Of a stretch of 64,000 nucleotides of DNA, positions 48,341-59,639 are shown one piece after another. A program made the position numbers and the translations under genes. Under the pieces are notes generated by a model. That model saw only the letters and a program-made list of their open reading frames with translations, ran no database searches and was not told the origin of the DNA. The stretch's first letter is position 1; the number at the start of each line of letters is the position of its first letter. The DNA is from Vibrio mytili (GTDB taxonomy: Bacteria > Pseudomonadota > Gammaproteobacteria > Enterobacterales > Vibrionaceae), in contig NZ_JXOK01000037.1 in the NCBI RefSeq assembly GCF_000830505.1, positions 124,001 through 188,000 on the forward strand. Reading direction: 5' to 3'.

Positions 48341-49591
48341 TTAACGGTCTCCATGCGCAATATACTCACCATTGACTATACGTCCTATCAGACGTTTTGC
48401 CCCGACTTGATAGCTTAAATCTGAAGGGTGTTCGATATCCCAAATAGAAAAGTCTGCGTCGTAGCCCACATCAATAACCCCACGGGTTGTCCCATAGCCA
48501 AGAGCTTTCGCTGCATGCTGAGTTACGCCGCGTAGAGATTCTTGGGGAGTCAGACGGAACAAAGTACATGCCATGTTCATCATTAACGTCAAATCTGAAA
48601 ATGGCGATGTGCCTGGGTTAACATCCGTTGCGATCGCCATCGGGATGTTGTGTGCTCTCAATAAATCAATGGGTGGTAATTGCGTTTCTCTTAAGAAATA
48701 AAATGCGCCAGGAAGCAGCGTCGCAACGGTATTTGATTGAGCCAACGCAACAACACCGTCCTCATCGAGAAACTCAATATGATCAGCGGAAAGACCATTA
48801 TAGCGTGCTGTAAGAGCGGTGCCTCCAAGGTTAGAAAGCTGTTCTGTATGACCTTTAACTTTTAAACCATGTTGTTTTGCCGCGGTGAAGACTTTTTCGG
48901 TTTGTTCAAGGTTAAAGCCGATGGATTCACAAAACACATCAACGCTGGTGGCGAGGTTTTCTTTTGCAACTAACGGAATCATGTCCTGACATACATGTGC
49001 GATGTAGTCGTCTGCACGACCAGTAAATTCAGGTGGCACGGCATGAGCGGCGAGCAGCGTGGTTGTTATCTTCACATTTCGCTCACATTCCAAGGCTTTT
49101 GCCGCACGAAGCATTTTCAATTCGTCCTCGAGTGTTAATCCATAACCCGATTTCACTTCAATAGACGTTACACCGCTGTTTAATAACCCATCTAAGCGAG
49201 GAAGCGCGAGCTCAACTAACTGTTCTTCTGACGCTGCTCTTGTCGCATTGACGGTAGATAAAATGCCACCACCTTGCTGGGCAATCTCTTGGTACGGTAC
49301 ACCATTCAGGCGCTTCTCAAACTCATTCGAGCGATTGCCTGCATAAACAAGATGAGTATGACAATCGATGAGGCCTGGCATCATTAGCATACCTTGTAGA
49401 TCGAGTGTCTGAGCGTAATGTTGAGGAGACAAGAGTGATTCGGTATCTGGCTTGTCCTCACCACTGCATCGTGTACTTATGGCAACGATTTTTCCCGATT
49501 GAATACCTACACGAGCAGGGGGGGTGGGTTGATAGCCAGTTTCTCCTGGTGTCATGGTAACCAGACGTGCATTTTCAATCAGCAAATCCAT
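48341..49591 (-). CDS. hutI: HutI imidazolonepropionase
   Basis: A 416-residue amidohydrolase that opens 4-imidazolone-5-propionate to formimidoylglutamate. The metal-binding motif is [10 protein letters not shown], and [20 protein letters not shown] and [10 protein letters not shown] follow as in the family. AGGAT lies at the right distance before the ATG. A palindromic TGTATATACA at 49621-49630 lies just upstream, fitting repression by HutC. The usual partners hutH and hutU are not in this locus. Confidence 0.95.
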   Translation of the reverse strand: MDLLIENARLVTMTPGETGYQPTPPARVGIQSGKIVAISTRCSGEDKPDTESLLSPQHYAQTLDLQGMLMMPGLIDCHTHLVYAGNRSNEFEKRLNGVPYQEIAQQGGGILSTVNATRAASEEQLVELALPRLDGLLNSGVTSIEVKSGYGLTLEDELKMLRAAKALECERNVKITTTLLAAHAVPPEFTGRADDYIAHVCQDMIPLVAKENLATSVDVFCESIGFNLEQTEKVFTAAKQHGLKVKGHTEQLSNLGGTALTARYNGLSADHIEFLDEDGVVALAQSNTVATLLPGAFYFLRETQLPPIDLLRAHNIPMAIATDVNPGTSPFSDLTLMMNMACTLFRLTPQESLRGVTQHAAKALGYGTTRGVIDVGYDADFSIWDIEHPSDLSYQVGAKRLIGRIVNGEYIAHGDR

Positions 49592-49620
49592 TTTTGTATC
49601 CTGTTCGTTTATGTTATAAA

Positions 49621-49630
49621 TGTATATACA
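49621..49630. promoter_or_regulatory. HutC operator candidate upstream of hutI
   Basis: TGTATATACA is a perfect palindrome that matches the HutC site core known from Pseudomonas and Vibrio relatives. It overlaps the promoter region of hutI. Confidence 0.7.
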
Positions 49631-49707
49631 ATTAAATAAGGTAAAACCAAACCTTTAACAATAATCGTGGTAAGAAAGTGTGATCACAGCGTACAAGTCA
49701 GTGTTTG

Positions 49708-50415
49708 TTAAAGAAGCACTTTTGAGCTGAGTTTATATTTGTTGCCCGGGTGATAGAGAAGTGCGGTACTGACCAATTTATCTTGGCTCCAGGTCCTTCG
49801 GTTTAATAGTAGACATGGTTCATTCGCTTGCATGTTTAAATCATGCTTAATACGGCTTTCTGGAACAATCGCCTCAACCGTGTGTTCAATTGCACTGAGC
49901 GGGCAATTATCTGAGAGATATTGATTAGGCGTTATTTGCGTAAAGTCTTGTTTTAGGTAGCTTGGTGCGTACTGGCTGTTTACCCAACGCAGTTCCAGTT
50001 GAATGGGTGTGCCGTTCTCGTAATGAACGATTTCGCTATAGAATACTTGTGTGCCAAGCATGACACCAAGTTTGGTTGCAATCTTATCGTCTGCCTTTAT
50101 GGTGATTTGCTGGAGTACTTTGCTTTGATATTGGCATCCTCGGTCACGAACTTCCTGAGCAATATTACGAATGTCTAGTAAAGGCGACTCTGACTTTTCG
50201 CTAGGCTCGCAAACAAACGTGCCGAGTCTTGGACGGCGTTGCAGCTTGCCTTCGTTAACTAGATCTCGAATCGCTTTGTTAACGGTCATTCGGCTGACAG
50301 AAAACATCTCGGTTAACTCGAGTTCTGTGGCGATACGCTGTCCCACTTCCCATTCTCGTGACTCGATTTTTTCGAGTATAAATTGCTTTATTTGTTGGTA
50401 AAGTGGTGTGGACAT
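49708..50415 (-). CDS. hutC: HutC, histidine-utilisation repressor (GntR family)
   Basis: A 235-residue GntR/HutC regulator with a winged helix (about 5-70, ATELELTEMFSVSRMTVNKAIRDLVNEGKLQRRPRLGTFV) and a UTRA effector domain (about 90-230) that senses urocanate in relatives. AAGGA precedes the ATG at 50415. A second operator-like site lies just before the start, suggesting autoregulation. It reads in the same direction as hutI and lies upstream of it. Confidence 0.92.
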   Translation of the reverse strand: MSTPLYQQIKQFILEKIESREWEVGQRIATELELTEMFSVSRMTVNKAIRDLVNEGKLQRRPRLGTFVCEPSEKSESPLLDIRNIAQEVRDRGCQYQSKVLQQITIKADDKIATKLGVMLGTQVFYSEIVHYENGTPIQLELRWVNSQYAPSYLKQDFTQITPNQYLSDNCPLSAIEHTVEAIVPESRIKHDLNMQANEPCLLLNRRTWSQDKLVSTALLYHPGNKYKLSSKVLL

Positions 50416-50431
50416 GCGGATTCCTTTTATT

Positions 50432-50441
50432 TGACTATACA
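50432..50441. promoter_or_regulatory. Second HutC operator candidate, upstream of hutC
   Basis: TGACTATACA matches the hutI operator TGTATATACA at eight of ten positions and lies about 17 bases upstream of the hutC start. Confidence 0.45.
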
Positions 50442-50651
50442 AATACTGCTTGCTTTACCTGTAGATTGCAACTCTTTCGTTCACTATTCCGGGTATACTT
50501 CAATGAGCATGACTCACGTATCAAGAGACGAGCAGTGCTAAAGTGAAGCTCGAAATGCCCCGTATTCTTGAGTTGTATTGCTTGAAGCAAACATGACAAT
50601 TGTGTAAACAAGAAACACAAATCAAAATCATAAAGTCACATAAGGTAAGAC

Positions 50652-51395
50652 ATGTTCAAAAAATTAAAAGCATCGCTCGGTATTGGGGCTGCAAAAGTGG
50701 ATACCATTTTACAAGAAATGAGTGTCTACCAAGGCGCAACGTTACAAGGGTATGTCCAGATTACAGGCGGTGACATTGAGCAAAAAATAGATGCGATCAC
50801 CATTAAGCTGAATACCGAAATGAAAGTAGAAGTGGATGATAGTGTGAGTTATCAAACATTTACTATTGACCAGCTTAAAGCGGTAGAGCCTTTTGTGATT
50901 CAACCCAATGAAGAGAAACAAGTGCCATTTCAGTTGAAGTTGCACGACGAAACGCCGATAACGCTGGTCAATGCATTAAAAAATCAATGCCACGTTTGGT
51001 TAGAAACCACGTTAGATATCGACTTTGCCATGGATCCACGTGATCGTGATTACATCGAAGTCAAACCTTTACCTGTGGCCTCACGTGTTATTCAGGCCAT
51101 AGAACAAGCGGGCTATACGATGGTAAAAGCGGATGTGGAAAAAGGCTTTTTGCGTGGGGGAGCGTTCACTTCACGTTCTGGGGTTTATCAGGAACTCGAG
51201 TTTCGCAACAATGGCTTCGTTACCATGAAAGAAATTGAGCTTTCCTTTATTTTACAAGGGCAGGTGATCCATTGCTTAGCCGAGGTTGACCGAGCATTAA
51301 GTCTAGCTGGCGATCAGTACCGTTCTTTTACTCTCCCCATCAATGCGTCAGATGCACAAGTATCGTCTGCTATCTCGCCTATCTTAAGTTTATAA
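50652..51395 (+). CDS. Spo0M-like protein
   Basis: A 247-residue cytoplasmic protein of the Spo0M family, an arrestin-like beta-sandwich named from Bacillus sporulation but common in non-sporulating bacteria. It begins FKKLKASLGIGAAKVDTIL and contains GYVQITGGDIEQKIDAITIKL as in the family. The function in Vibrio is unknown. The frame start ATG at 50652 has GGTAAG nearby. Divergent from hutC. Confidence 0.83.
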   Translation: MFKKLKASLGIGAAKVDTILQEMSVYQGATLQGYVQITGGDIEQKIDAITIKLNTEMKVEVDDSVSYQTFTIDQLKAVEPFVIQPNEEKQVPFQLKLHDETPITLVNALKNQCHVWLETTLDIDFAMDPRDRDYIEVKPLPVASRVIQAIEQAGYTMVKADVEKGFLRGGAFTSRSGVYQELEFRNNGFVTMKEIELSFILQGQVIHCLAEVDRALSLAGDQYRSFTLPINASDAQVSSAISPILSL

Positions 51396-51522
51396 GTAAG
51401 CGAATGCACTGGTAAGCTGAGGAGCAGAGAAGTACCGATATCCACGCTATGAGGCGATATCGGTACTGATTTGTGCGCTGCCCGTACAGGACTGAAGGAC
51501 AGCGTATTCGCTTTTCAATCGG

Positions 51523-51762
51523 TTAACTTTGAGCGATTTTAACTCGGATTTTGCTCTTAGCGACAGTTGAAAGGTTTAGGTTTTTCACGGCTGCTTTAGC
51601 CTCACTTTCGTCAGGCATTTCGACAAACGCGAAACCTTTTGATAAACCTGTTTCTTGGTCTAATACCAAGTTGCACTCTGTTACGGTGCCGTGTGCGGAA
51701 AAAAGAACACGAATTTCATGTTCTGTTGTTGAACGCTCAAGATTGCGAACTAAAAGTTTCAT
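51523..51762 (-). CDS. Small RNA-binding protein with one RRM domain
   Basis: A 79-residue single-RRM protein. RNP2 is LLVRNL (residues 3-8) and RNP1 is KGFAFVEM (about 42-49), with the aromatic residues needed for RNA stacking. Such small RRM proteins occur in cyanobacteria and several gammaproteobacteria and may respond to cold or salt. Targets are unknown. It converges with spo0M and is preceded by a 480-base gap that also serves the porin gene. Confidence 0.9.
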   Translation of the reverse strand: MKLLVRNLERSTTEHEIRVLFSAHGTVTECNLVLDQETGLSKGFAFVEMPDESEAKAAVKNLNLSTVAKSKIRVKIAQS

Positions 51763-52069
51763 AATGGTTGCCTAATATAAAATGCAGCCTAAGTGTCGCA
51801 GGTAAGTCAAAAAAAACCAAGAAAATATGAAGGTAATCATAACCACCAACGCTTGCTTATCGAAGGTTGTTTCGTTTTTTATTCAAGGGACGGCATTAAA
51901 TACATAACCAGTTGTCATCCCCACGTTTGCTGGCAATATCAGAATAAAGTAGCGACTTAATACAGTGTCCATGATTTCATATCGCATATATATGGAATGT
52001 GCGCTAGTTAATAATTTTCGTCTAACTCCTCTTCGAGATCGTGATAATTATAACAAAATCGCCTGCTAC

Positions 52070-52083
52070 TGGTAACGTTCCCG
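52070..52083. promoter_or_regulatory. ScrR operator candidate, site 1
   Basis: TGGTAACGTTCCCG matches the conserved operator TGCAAACGTTCCCA at 11 of 14 positions. It lies 118 bases upstream of site 2 in the opposite orientation. Confidence 0.5.
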
Positions 52084-52200
52084 AAATATATTCGATAATA
52101 TCGCATCATTGACAGAAATGACAAAGATGCTTTGGTAAATAGCTTCTATATTCTGGCTTTACAAAGAAATTTAACGTCAACATATGCTTGCATTTTTTAT

Positions 52201-52214
52201 TGGGAACGTTTGCA
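52201..52214. promoter_or_regulatory. ScrR operator candidate, site 2
   Basis: TGGGAACGTTTGCA lies 28 bases before the porin start. It is the exact reverse complement of the site upstream of scrA (54869-54882), a 14-base identity in two promoters of one pathway. Confidence 0.75.
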
Positions 52215-52233
52215 TGAATCCTACATAAATTAA

Positions 52234-53622
<1,389 letters not shown>

Positions 53623-53650
53623 CGCCATCGTAACCAATTACAAGCTCACA

Positions 53651-53678
53651 ATGCCAACCCTCTCCGGTTGGCATTTTT
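53651..53678 (+). terminator. Terminator of scrY
   Basis: A 9-bp stem ATGCCAACC/GGTTGGCAT (53651-53659 with 53666-53674) followed by Ts; lies between convergent scrY and scrR. Confidence 0.85.
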
Positions 53679-53700
53679 GTGGTCATTAACTAGAGATGAA

Positions 53701-54686
53701 TCAACAGGATTGGCGATCAATGGTTTTAAAGGTTAAAACGACTTTACTCATTTCAAATCCCCGGTTTTCGATTCTATCTAACAATAACTTAGCGCCATTT
53801 ACTCCGGCTTTGTCAAAGGCATAATTAAAGGTCGAAAGTGTGGGCGTACAGACAGATGCAAGTTCATCATCTCCCACACCAAGTACCGCAATATCTTCAC
53901 CTGGTGTGAATCCAAGCTCTTGAATCGCTTGCATTGCACCGACGGCAATACGGTCAGTCGCGCAAAACAACCCATCGAGTTGTGGAAACTCTGCCAGTTT
54001 TTGTTTCGCGAGTTTATAGCCAGATTCGATACTAAAATCACCACGAGCATGAAACAGGAGCTCAAACCCGTGTTGATGTAAAGATTGAATGAAACCCTCA
54101 GATCGCTGCTTATCTACCGCAATATCGTCACCTTGTACGCCAATAAACCCCATCGATTGACAGCCTTTGGCGACCAATCGATTGCCAGCTTCAAACCCGA
54201 CTCTGGAGTCGTCGTGAATAATACTTGGGATGTTAAACATGGACCGTCCTGACCAACAATAACAACGGGAACCGCAGAGTTTTGAATCGCTTTAACCAGC
54301 GCACTATCTAAGTTTGTTGCGTAGAGAATGATACCCTCAACGCGCTTTTGGTTAAAAATTTGAATATATTCAAGCTCTTTATCATGAGCTTGATGGGTGC
54401 TAGCCAACAGAACGTGTTTCCCTGCTTGTTCAAGCACAGCGGTTAAACCGTCCACACCTTGCGCTGTAGCATGAGACGAGACCCGAGGAACAATGACACC
54501 TACGAGGTTAGTTGTGCGCGATTTAAGATCTTTAGCAACTTGATTGGGAACGTAGCCGCACTCCGCCACGGCTTGGCGTACTTTCAGCTTGGTGGCTTCT
54601 TTCACACCATACTCATCGTTTATAACCCGTGAAACTGTTGATTTCGAAACGCCAGCTAGACGGGCGACATCATGCAGACTCGCCAT
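53701..54686 (-). pseudogene. scrR: ScrR, LacI-family sucrose repressor, one frameshift
   Basis: The N-terminal frame has the LacI helix-turn-helix (SLHDVARLAGVSKSTVSRVI) and part of the sensor domain, then leaves frame after IVGQDG. The rest, beginning MFNIPSIIHDDSRVGFEAGN and ending in TFKTIDRQSC, is in the next frame. One restored base near 54242 gives 328 residues. Both parts are intact in sequence, so an error is more likely than loss of the repressor. Regulates sucrose genes through sites at scrY, scrA and its own promoter. Confidence 0.88.
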
Positions 54687-54715
54687 TATTTATATCCATT
54701 GTTTATTTTTAGTTT

Positions 54716-54729
54716 TGGGATTGTTTGCA
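54716..54729. promoter_or_regulatory. ScrR operator candidate upstream of scrR (autoregulation)
   Basis: TGGGATTGTTTGCA differs from TGGGAACGTTTGCA at two positions and lies 30 bases before the scrR start. Confidence 0.6.
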
Positions 54730-54868
54730 AAGAATCAATCAAACTCTTTTCTATTAGGTGGCAATTTTAACTGCCTTGTTTCTAATTAGGGAGAAAATTT
54801 AAAGATCGCCCTCACATTCTCATGCCTTTATCTTTGATCAATTGACGTTAATGCGCAAAAATCCTTAT

Positions 54869-54882
54869 TGCAAACGTTCCCA
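54869..54882. promoter_or_regulatory. ScrR operator candidate upstream of scrA
   Basis: TGCAAACGTTCCCA is the exact reverse complement of the site before scrY. It lies 40 bases before the scrA start. Confidence 0.75.
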
Positions 54883-54921
54883 AAAATGGCAAGCTCAAAA
54901 TATAATCCAATGGGGTATGAA

Positions 54922-56360
54922 ATGAATTATCCGGCAGTAGCAAAAGAGCTGTTAACTCTATTAGGCGGTAAAAGCAACATTACTGCACTGGCGCATTGTG
55001 CGACGCGTTTACGCCTTGCCGTAGCTGATGAGCAAAAAATAGATGAACAAGCTATCGATAACCTTGAAGGGGTAAAAGGCCAATTTAAGGTGGCAGGTCA
55101 GTACCAAATTATCTTTGGTTCTGGCATCGTTAACCAAGTTTACGCAGAACTGGCAAAGTTAACCGGCATGAGTGAAATGTCCACGAAAGACGTTGCTTCT
55201 GCTGGGGCAGATAATCAAAACATTATTCAACGTGCCGTCAAAGGATTGTCCGACATTTTTGTCCCAATCATTCCAGCGATTGTCGCGGGTGGTTTGTTGA
55301 TGGGTATTTACAACTTGCTGACGGCGCAAGGGTTATTTATCGACGGCGAATCGTTGATTGGCGCGAACCCAGGTTTGGCTGATTTGGCGAATATGATTAA
55401 TACGTTCGCTAATGCTCCTTTTGTATACTTACCCATTTTATTAGCGTTTTCAGCCAGTAAAAAGTTTGGCGGCAACCCTTTTCTAGGCGCTGCTTTAGGC
55501 ATGTTGATGGTCCATCCTGAATTATTGAATGGATGGGGCTTTGGCGGGGCATCTGTTTCCGGTGATATCCCAGTTTGGAACATACTCGGGTTCGAAATTC
55601 AAAAAGTGGGCTACCAAGGCTCAGTGCTTCCCGTTTTGGTTTCGGCGTTTATTCTGGCGAAAGTTGAACTCGGCTTGCGTAAAGTTGTGCCATCGGTGCT
55701 AGATAACTTGCTGACTCCGCTGCTCTCAATTTTTATTGCCGGTTTATTAACGTTTACGCTTGTTGGGCCGTTTACACGTGATATTGGTTTCCTTCTTGGC
55801 GATGGCTTGAACTGGCTCTACAACTCAGCGGGTTTTGTTGGTGGCGCGGTATTTGGCCTTCTCTATGCGCCATTTGTTATTACTGGGATGCATCACAGCT
55901 TTATTGCTATCGAGACTCAACTTCTTGCGGATATCGCGACAACTGGCGGAACCTTCATCTTCCCGATTGCGGCGATGTCGAACATTTCCCAAGGTGCAGC
56001 AGCGTTGGCTGTTGGTGTGATGAGCGAGATAAGAAGATGAAAGGTATCGCGATACCATCAGGCGTAACTGGTCTATTGGGTATTACAGAGCCCGCTATGT
56101 TCGGTGTGAACCTGAAACTTCGTTACCCATTCATTGCGGCGGTATGCGCGGCAGCTGTATCCAGTGCTTTCATTACTATGTTCAATGTCAAAGCTCAGGC
56201 TCTAGGTGCAGCAGGTCTGCCTGGTATTATCTCCATCACTCCAGAAAAAATTGGCTACTACATTGCGGGTATGGCGATTGCGTTTATTACTGCGTTTGTG
56301 CTGACGGTACTTTTGGGACTTCGTGAGCGAGCGAAACTAAACAAGAAGGCGACAGCTTAA
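54922..56360 (+). pseudogene. scrA: Sucrose-specific PTS enzyme IIBC, one frameshift
   Basis: Restoring one C near 56025 (GVMSRDKKMKGIAIPSG) gives 479 residues. ScrA imports sucrose as sucrose-6-phosphate. The EIIB part (about 1-90) has the phosphocysteine in ALAHCATRLRLAV; the EIIC part has about ten membrane segments and conserved GITEPAMFGVNL. The start at ATG 54922 (MNYPAVAKELLTLLGG) matches the family; the frame upstream contains the operator and is not coding. It needs HPr and a glucose-type EIIA encoded elsewhere. A strong terminator separates it from scrK. Confidence 0.9.
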
Positions 56361-56418
56361 CTATAACTCCTGAGGGTGGAATCCCCCCATTCCACTGCTT
56401 TTCCGAAATGCTCGGGGA

Positions 56419-56455
56419 GCTAGCCAAGCAGAGTCGGCTTGGCTAGCCTTTTTTA
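56419..56455 (+). terminator. Strong terminator between scrA and scrK
   Basis: An 11-bp GC-rich stem GCTAGCCAAGC/GCTTGGCTAGC (56419-56429 with 56437-56447) followed by a C and eight Ts. A smaller hairpin (GTGGAAT/ATTCCAC) lies upstream near 56377-56396. Confidence 0.88.
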
Positions 56456-56557
56456 TATTTTATCTCGGTAGTACTAAGAGTGAATAACGACGAGAGTGAG
56501 TGGTGTTAGCATGAACTCACACTGGCTATCGAGAATTTGAACGTTAGGGTAAGAAAG

Positions 56558-57481
56558 ATGAATCAAGTTTGGGTAACTGGAGACGCAGTTGTTGATCTCA
56601 TTCCAGAATCTGACACGACGCTGCTCAAGTGTCCGGGCGGTGCTCCAGCCAACGTCGCTGTTGCGGTTGCTCGGTTAGCGGGTAAAAGCGGCTTTTTTGG
56701 CCGTGTGGGGCGTGATCCTTTTGGTGATTTTATGGAATCAACATTATGTCAAGAAGGCGTCAATACTCAGTTTTTAGTTAAAGATCCTGACCAGCGCACT
56801 TCAACTGTGGTTGTTGATCTGGACGATGACGGCGAACGAAGTTTCACCTTTATGGTGAAGCCTAGTGCAGACCAATTTATGTCTATAGAAGATATTCCTG
56901 CTTTCAAGCAAGGTGATTGGTTGCATGTCTGTTCGATCTCGCTAGCAAATGAGCCGAGTAGAAGCAGTACTTTTGAAGCCATGACACGAGTAAAAGCCGC
57001 TGGTGGTTTCGTTAGTTTTGATCCAAATTTACGTGAAGAGGTGTGGCAAAACCGCTCAGAAATCATTGGTGTCGTGATGCAAGCGGTCGAGATGGCTGAT
57101 GTTGTTAAATTTTCCGAAGAAGAGCTCCTTTTCCTAACTGGCTCTGATTCGATGGAGCACGGCCTCAAACACATATCGGACTTAGGAATACCTCTCGTTT
57201 TAATCACTCAAGGTGCTAAAGGGGTGTTGCGAGTGTTTGAAAAGCACAGTGAGTTAGTCACTGGGCGAGTAGTCACTCCCACTGATACGACAGGCGCAGG
57301 AGATGCGTTTGTGGGTGGTTTACTCGCGAGTTTAGCTCAGCATGAAAATTGGAAAGACCTTCATGTTATCAACACTGCCATTCTTTGGGCGAACGGTTGT
57401 GGGGCATTAGCGACCACACAAAAAGGCGCGATGACTGCGCTCCCGACCCAGTCTGAATTGCTGCAGTTTATTCATCAATGA
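56558..57481 (+). CDS. scrK: Fructokinase ScrK
   Basis: A 307-residue PfkB-family kinase that phosphorylates the fructose released from sucrose-6-phosphate. The N-terminal motif is CPGGAPANVAVAVARLAG and the catalytic base is in DTTGAGDAFVGG. AGGGT lies seven bases before the ATG at 56558; the frame opens seven codons earlier without support. It is followed by scrB after 31 bases, so the two form a unit. Confidence 0.93.
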   Translation: MNQVWVTGDAVVDLIPESDTTLLKCPGGAPANVAVAVARLAGKSGFFGRVGRDPFGDFMESTLCQEGVNTQFLVKDPDQRTSTVVVDLDDDGERSFTFMVKPSADQFMSIEDIPAFKQGDWLHVCSISLANEPSRSSTFEAMTRVKAAGGFVSFDPNLREEVWQNRSEIIGVVMQAVEMADVVKFSEEELLFLTGSDSMEHGLKHISDLGIPLVLITQGAKGVLRVFEKHSELVTGRVVTPTDTTGAGDAFVGGLLASLAQHENWKDLHVINTAILWANGCGALATTQKGAMTALPTQSELLQFIHQ

Positions 57482-57512
57482 TCGCCAGATCCAATTTGAG
57501 TGAGAAAAATAT

Positions 57513-58957
57513 ATGAGCTTAAACAGCGGTTGGACGATAGAACAAAGGTACCGTCGGTTAGAGCAGATAGCTCAACACGACATTGAGGCGATGGCAAATA
57601 AGTGCCGTCAGGACGCGGGTTATCCCAATTACCATATCGCCCCTAAATTCGGCCTACTTAATGACCTAACGGGCTATGTTATTTCAATGGTGAACATCAT
57701 ATTTTCTACCAATGGACACCGGTTGGTCCCGTGCATGGGATGAAGTATTGGTATCATGTTTCGACCAAAGACTTTGTCCATTTCACTGATCACGGTGTAG
57801 GTCTGAGTCCGGATCAAGATTATGATTCGCATGGCGTTTATTCCGGTGGTGCACTAGTAGAAAACGACAAAGCGATATTGTTTTTCACTGGCAACAAGCG
57901 TGATGAAAATTGGAATCGAGTCCCCACACAGTGCTTTGCTACGATGTCTTCCAATGGCGACATTGAAAAACATGGAATTGTGATTGAGAATCAATATTAC
58001 ACCGAGCACTTTCGCGATCCAAAAGTCTGGAAACAGGGCGATGATTACTTCATGGTGGTTGGGGCACAAACCAGAGATGAGAAAGGCTCAATGGTGTTGT
58101 ATCAGAGTAAGAGCTTAGACTCTTGGCAACATAGAGGCCCAATCAAAACGCGTTTTTCCGACCTGGGATATATGTGGGAATGCCCGGATTTTTTCGAAAT
58201 CGATGGTAAGTCGGTGATGCTGTTTTCACCCCAGGGCGTATCAAGCTCCAATCCTTATGACTTTAAAAACATCTACTCTGTTGCGTATATCGTTGGAGAT
58301 AGACTCAACATTGATACGTTAGAGCTAGAGAACCACCAAGATATCGCACAGCCGGATTACGGCTTCGATTTCTACGCGCCACAAACCTATTTGGATGAAC
58401 AGGGAAGACGTATTCTTATCGCGTGGATTGGACTACCGGAAATCGACACGCCTTCTGTGGAATATCAATGGGCGGGTATGTTGTCTTTACCTCGTGAGTT
58501 GACTTTTAAAGATGGCTATTTGACGCAAAGCCCTTTGTCTGAACTCAAGAACTTAAGAGAGCAAGGTGTCACTTTCGTTGGCACTCACCATTTGGATACA
58601 TGCAGCTTTCTGATCAAGCTTGAGTTAGAAAATGAAGCGTTTGAGTTAGAATTGAGTAACGCACACGGCGACAACGTCACGTTCAGTGCGGATGAGCACG
58701 ACTTTAGCTTCGACCGCAGCAACATGTCACATCTGTATGCGCAAGAATTCGGATGTATACGAAAAGCGCCAAGACTCGACGCCAAGCAAACGATAGAGAT
58801 TTATGTCGATAATTCAGTCATCGAGATTTTCATTAATGGTGGTAAACACACAATGACCAGTCGATTCTTTATTGATGGGCTTGAAACGGTCTCTTTAACG
58901 GGGCTTAAGCAAGCGACATTGTTTCCATTGAAGGGTATTAATGGATTGATTGACTAG
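57513..58957 (+). pseudogene. scrB: Sucrose-6-phosphate hydrolase (GH32), one frameshift
   Basis: The frame breaks inside the NDPNG active-site motif: one lost C near 57665 changes GLLNDPNG. Restoring it gives 481 residues. It cleaves sucrose-6-phosphate to glucose-6-phosphate and fructose. The second motif FRDPKVWK and the acid/base region MWECPDFF follow, and the C-terminal beta-sandwich ends in FPLKGINGLID. Lies 31 bases after scrK. The intact remainder suggests a sequence error rather than loss of function. Confidence 0.92.
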
Positions 58958-58992
58958 ACCTAATCACAACAGATATCTTACGAACTTGTTGG

Positions 58993-59043
58993 ATACCAAC
59001 GCCAGTCCAAAAGGAACTTCTGGCGTTGGTATTGTTTTTTTTT
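58993..59043 (+). terminator. Terminator of the scrKB unit
   Basis: A 13-bp stem ATACCAACGCCAG/CTGGCGTTGGTAT (58993-59005 with 59020-59032) followed by a run of nine Ts. Confidence 0.9.
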
Positions 59044-59070
59044 CGGTATGGGTGTTCTGGGAGGAACTGA

Positions 59071-59556
59071 ATGATTAGGGAAATCACTCAATCTGATTTC
59101 GTGTCTTTTTGGCCAACATTTTCTGCGATTATCCAGGCACAAGAAACGTATGCATTCGATGCTGACATGACGTTAGACCAAGCATTTAGACTCTGGTGTG
59201 AAATGCCATTAAAAACGTATGTCTACGCAGAAAATGACCAAGTTTTAGGCTCTTACTATATTAAGCCAAACGCCATGGGGCCAAGCCGTCATGTTTGTAA
59301 TTGTGGTTACATGGTGTCGAATGCCGCGAGGGGTAAAGGCATTGCTCGCCTAATGTGTGAGCACTCTCAACAAGTTGCGGTTGATCTTGGCTTTAAGGCG
59401 ATGCAGTTCAATAGCGTTGTGTCGACCAATGAGGTCGCGGTTAACTTGTGGCAAAAGTTGGGCTTTAAGGTTGTCGGTATACTTCCAAACGCCTACCAAC
59501 ATGGTCAGTTAGGGCTGGTAGATTGTTATGTGATGTACAAGTGGTTGCGAGACTGA
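59071..59556 (+). CDS. GNAT-family N-acetyltransferase
   Basis: A 161-residue single-domain acetyltransferase. The acetyl-CoA binding motif is GYMVSNAARGKGIARLM (Q/R-x2-G-x-G/A type) and the C-terminal substrate region is VNLWQKLGFKVVGILPNAYQ. The substrate is unknown. GGGAGGA precedes the ATG. It is flanked by strong terminators, so it is monocistronic. Confidence 0.9.
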   Translation: MIREITQSDFVSFWPTFSAIIQAQETYAFDADMTLDQAFRLWCEMPLKTYVYAENDQVLGSYYIKPNAMGPSRHVCNCGYMVSNAARGKGIARLMCEHSQQVAVDLGFKAMQFNSVVSTNEVAVNLWQKLGFKVVGILPNAYQHGQLGLVDCYVMYKWLRD

Positions 59557-59568
59557 TTTCGCTCCTAA

Positions 59569-59616
59569 AAAAACACCTGCCGAGATTAGAACTAGGGATC
59601 CAAAGCAGGTGTTTTT
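59569..59616. terminator. Bidirectional terminator between GNAT gene and peptidase
   Basis: A 12-bp stem AAAAACACCTGC/GCAGGTGTTTTT (59569-59580 with 59605-59616) with a 24-nt loop and A/T runs on both flanks. Confidence 0.8.
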
Positions 59617-59639
59617 AGTTAGTTCACTTTACTTAGCGG

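Noticed and set aside
53701..58957. Sucrose locus as a decaying gene cluster
   Set aside because: Three genes carry breaks, but each is a single missing base with otherwise intact sequence, the same pattern as in core genes elsewhere, so decay is not favoured.
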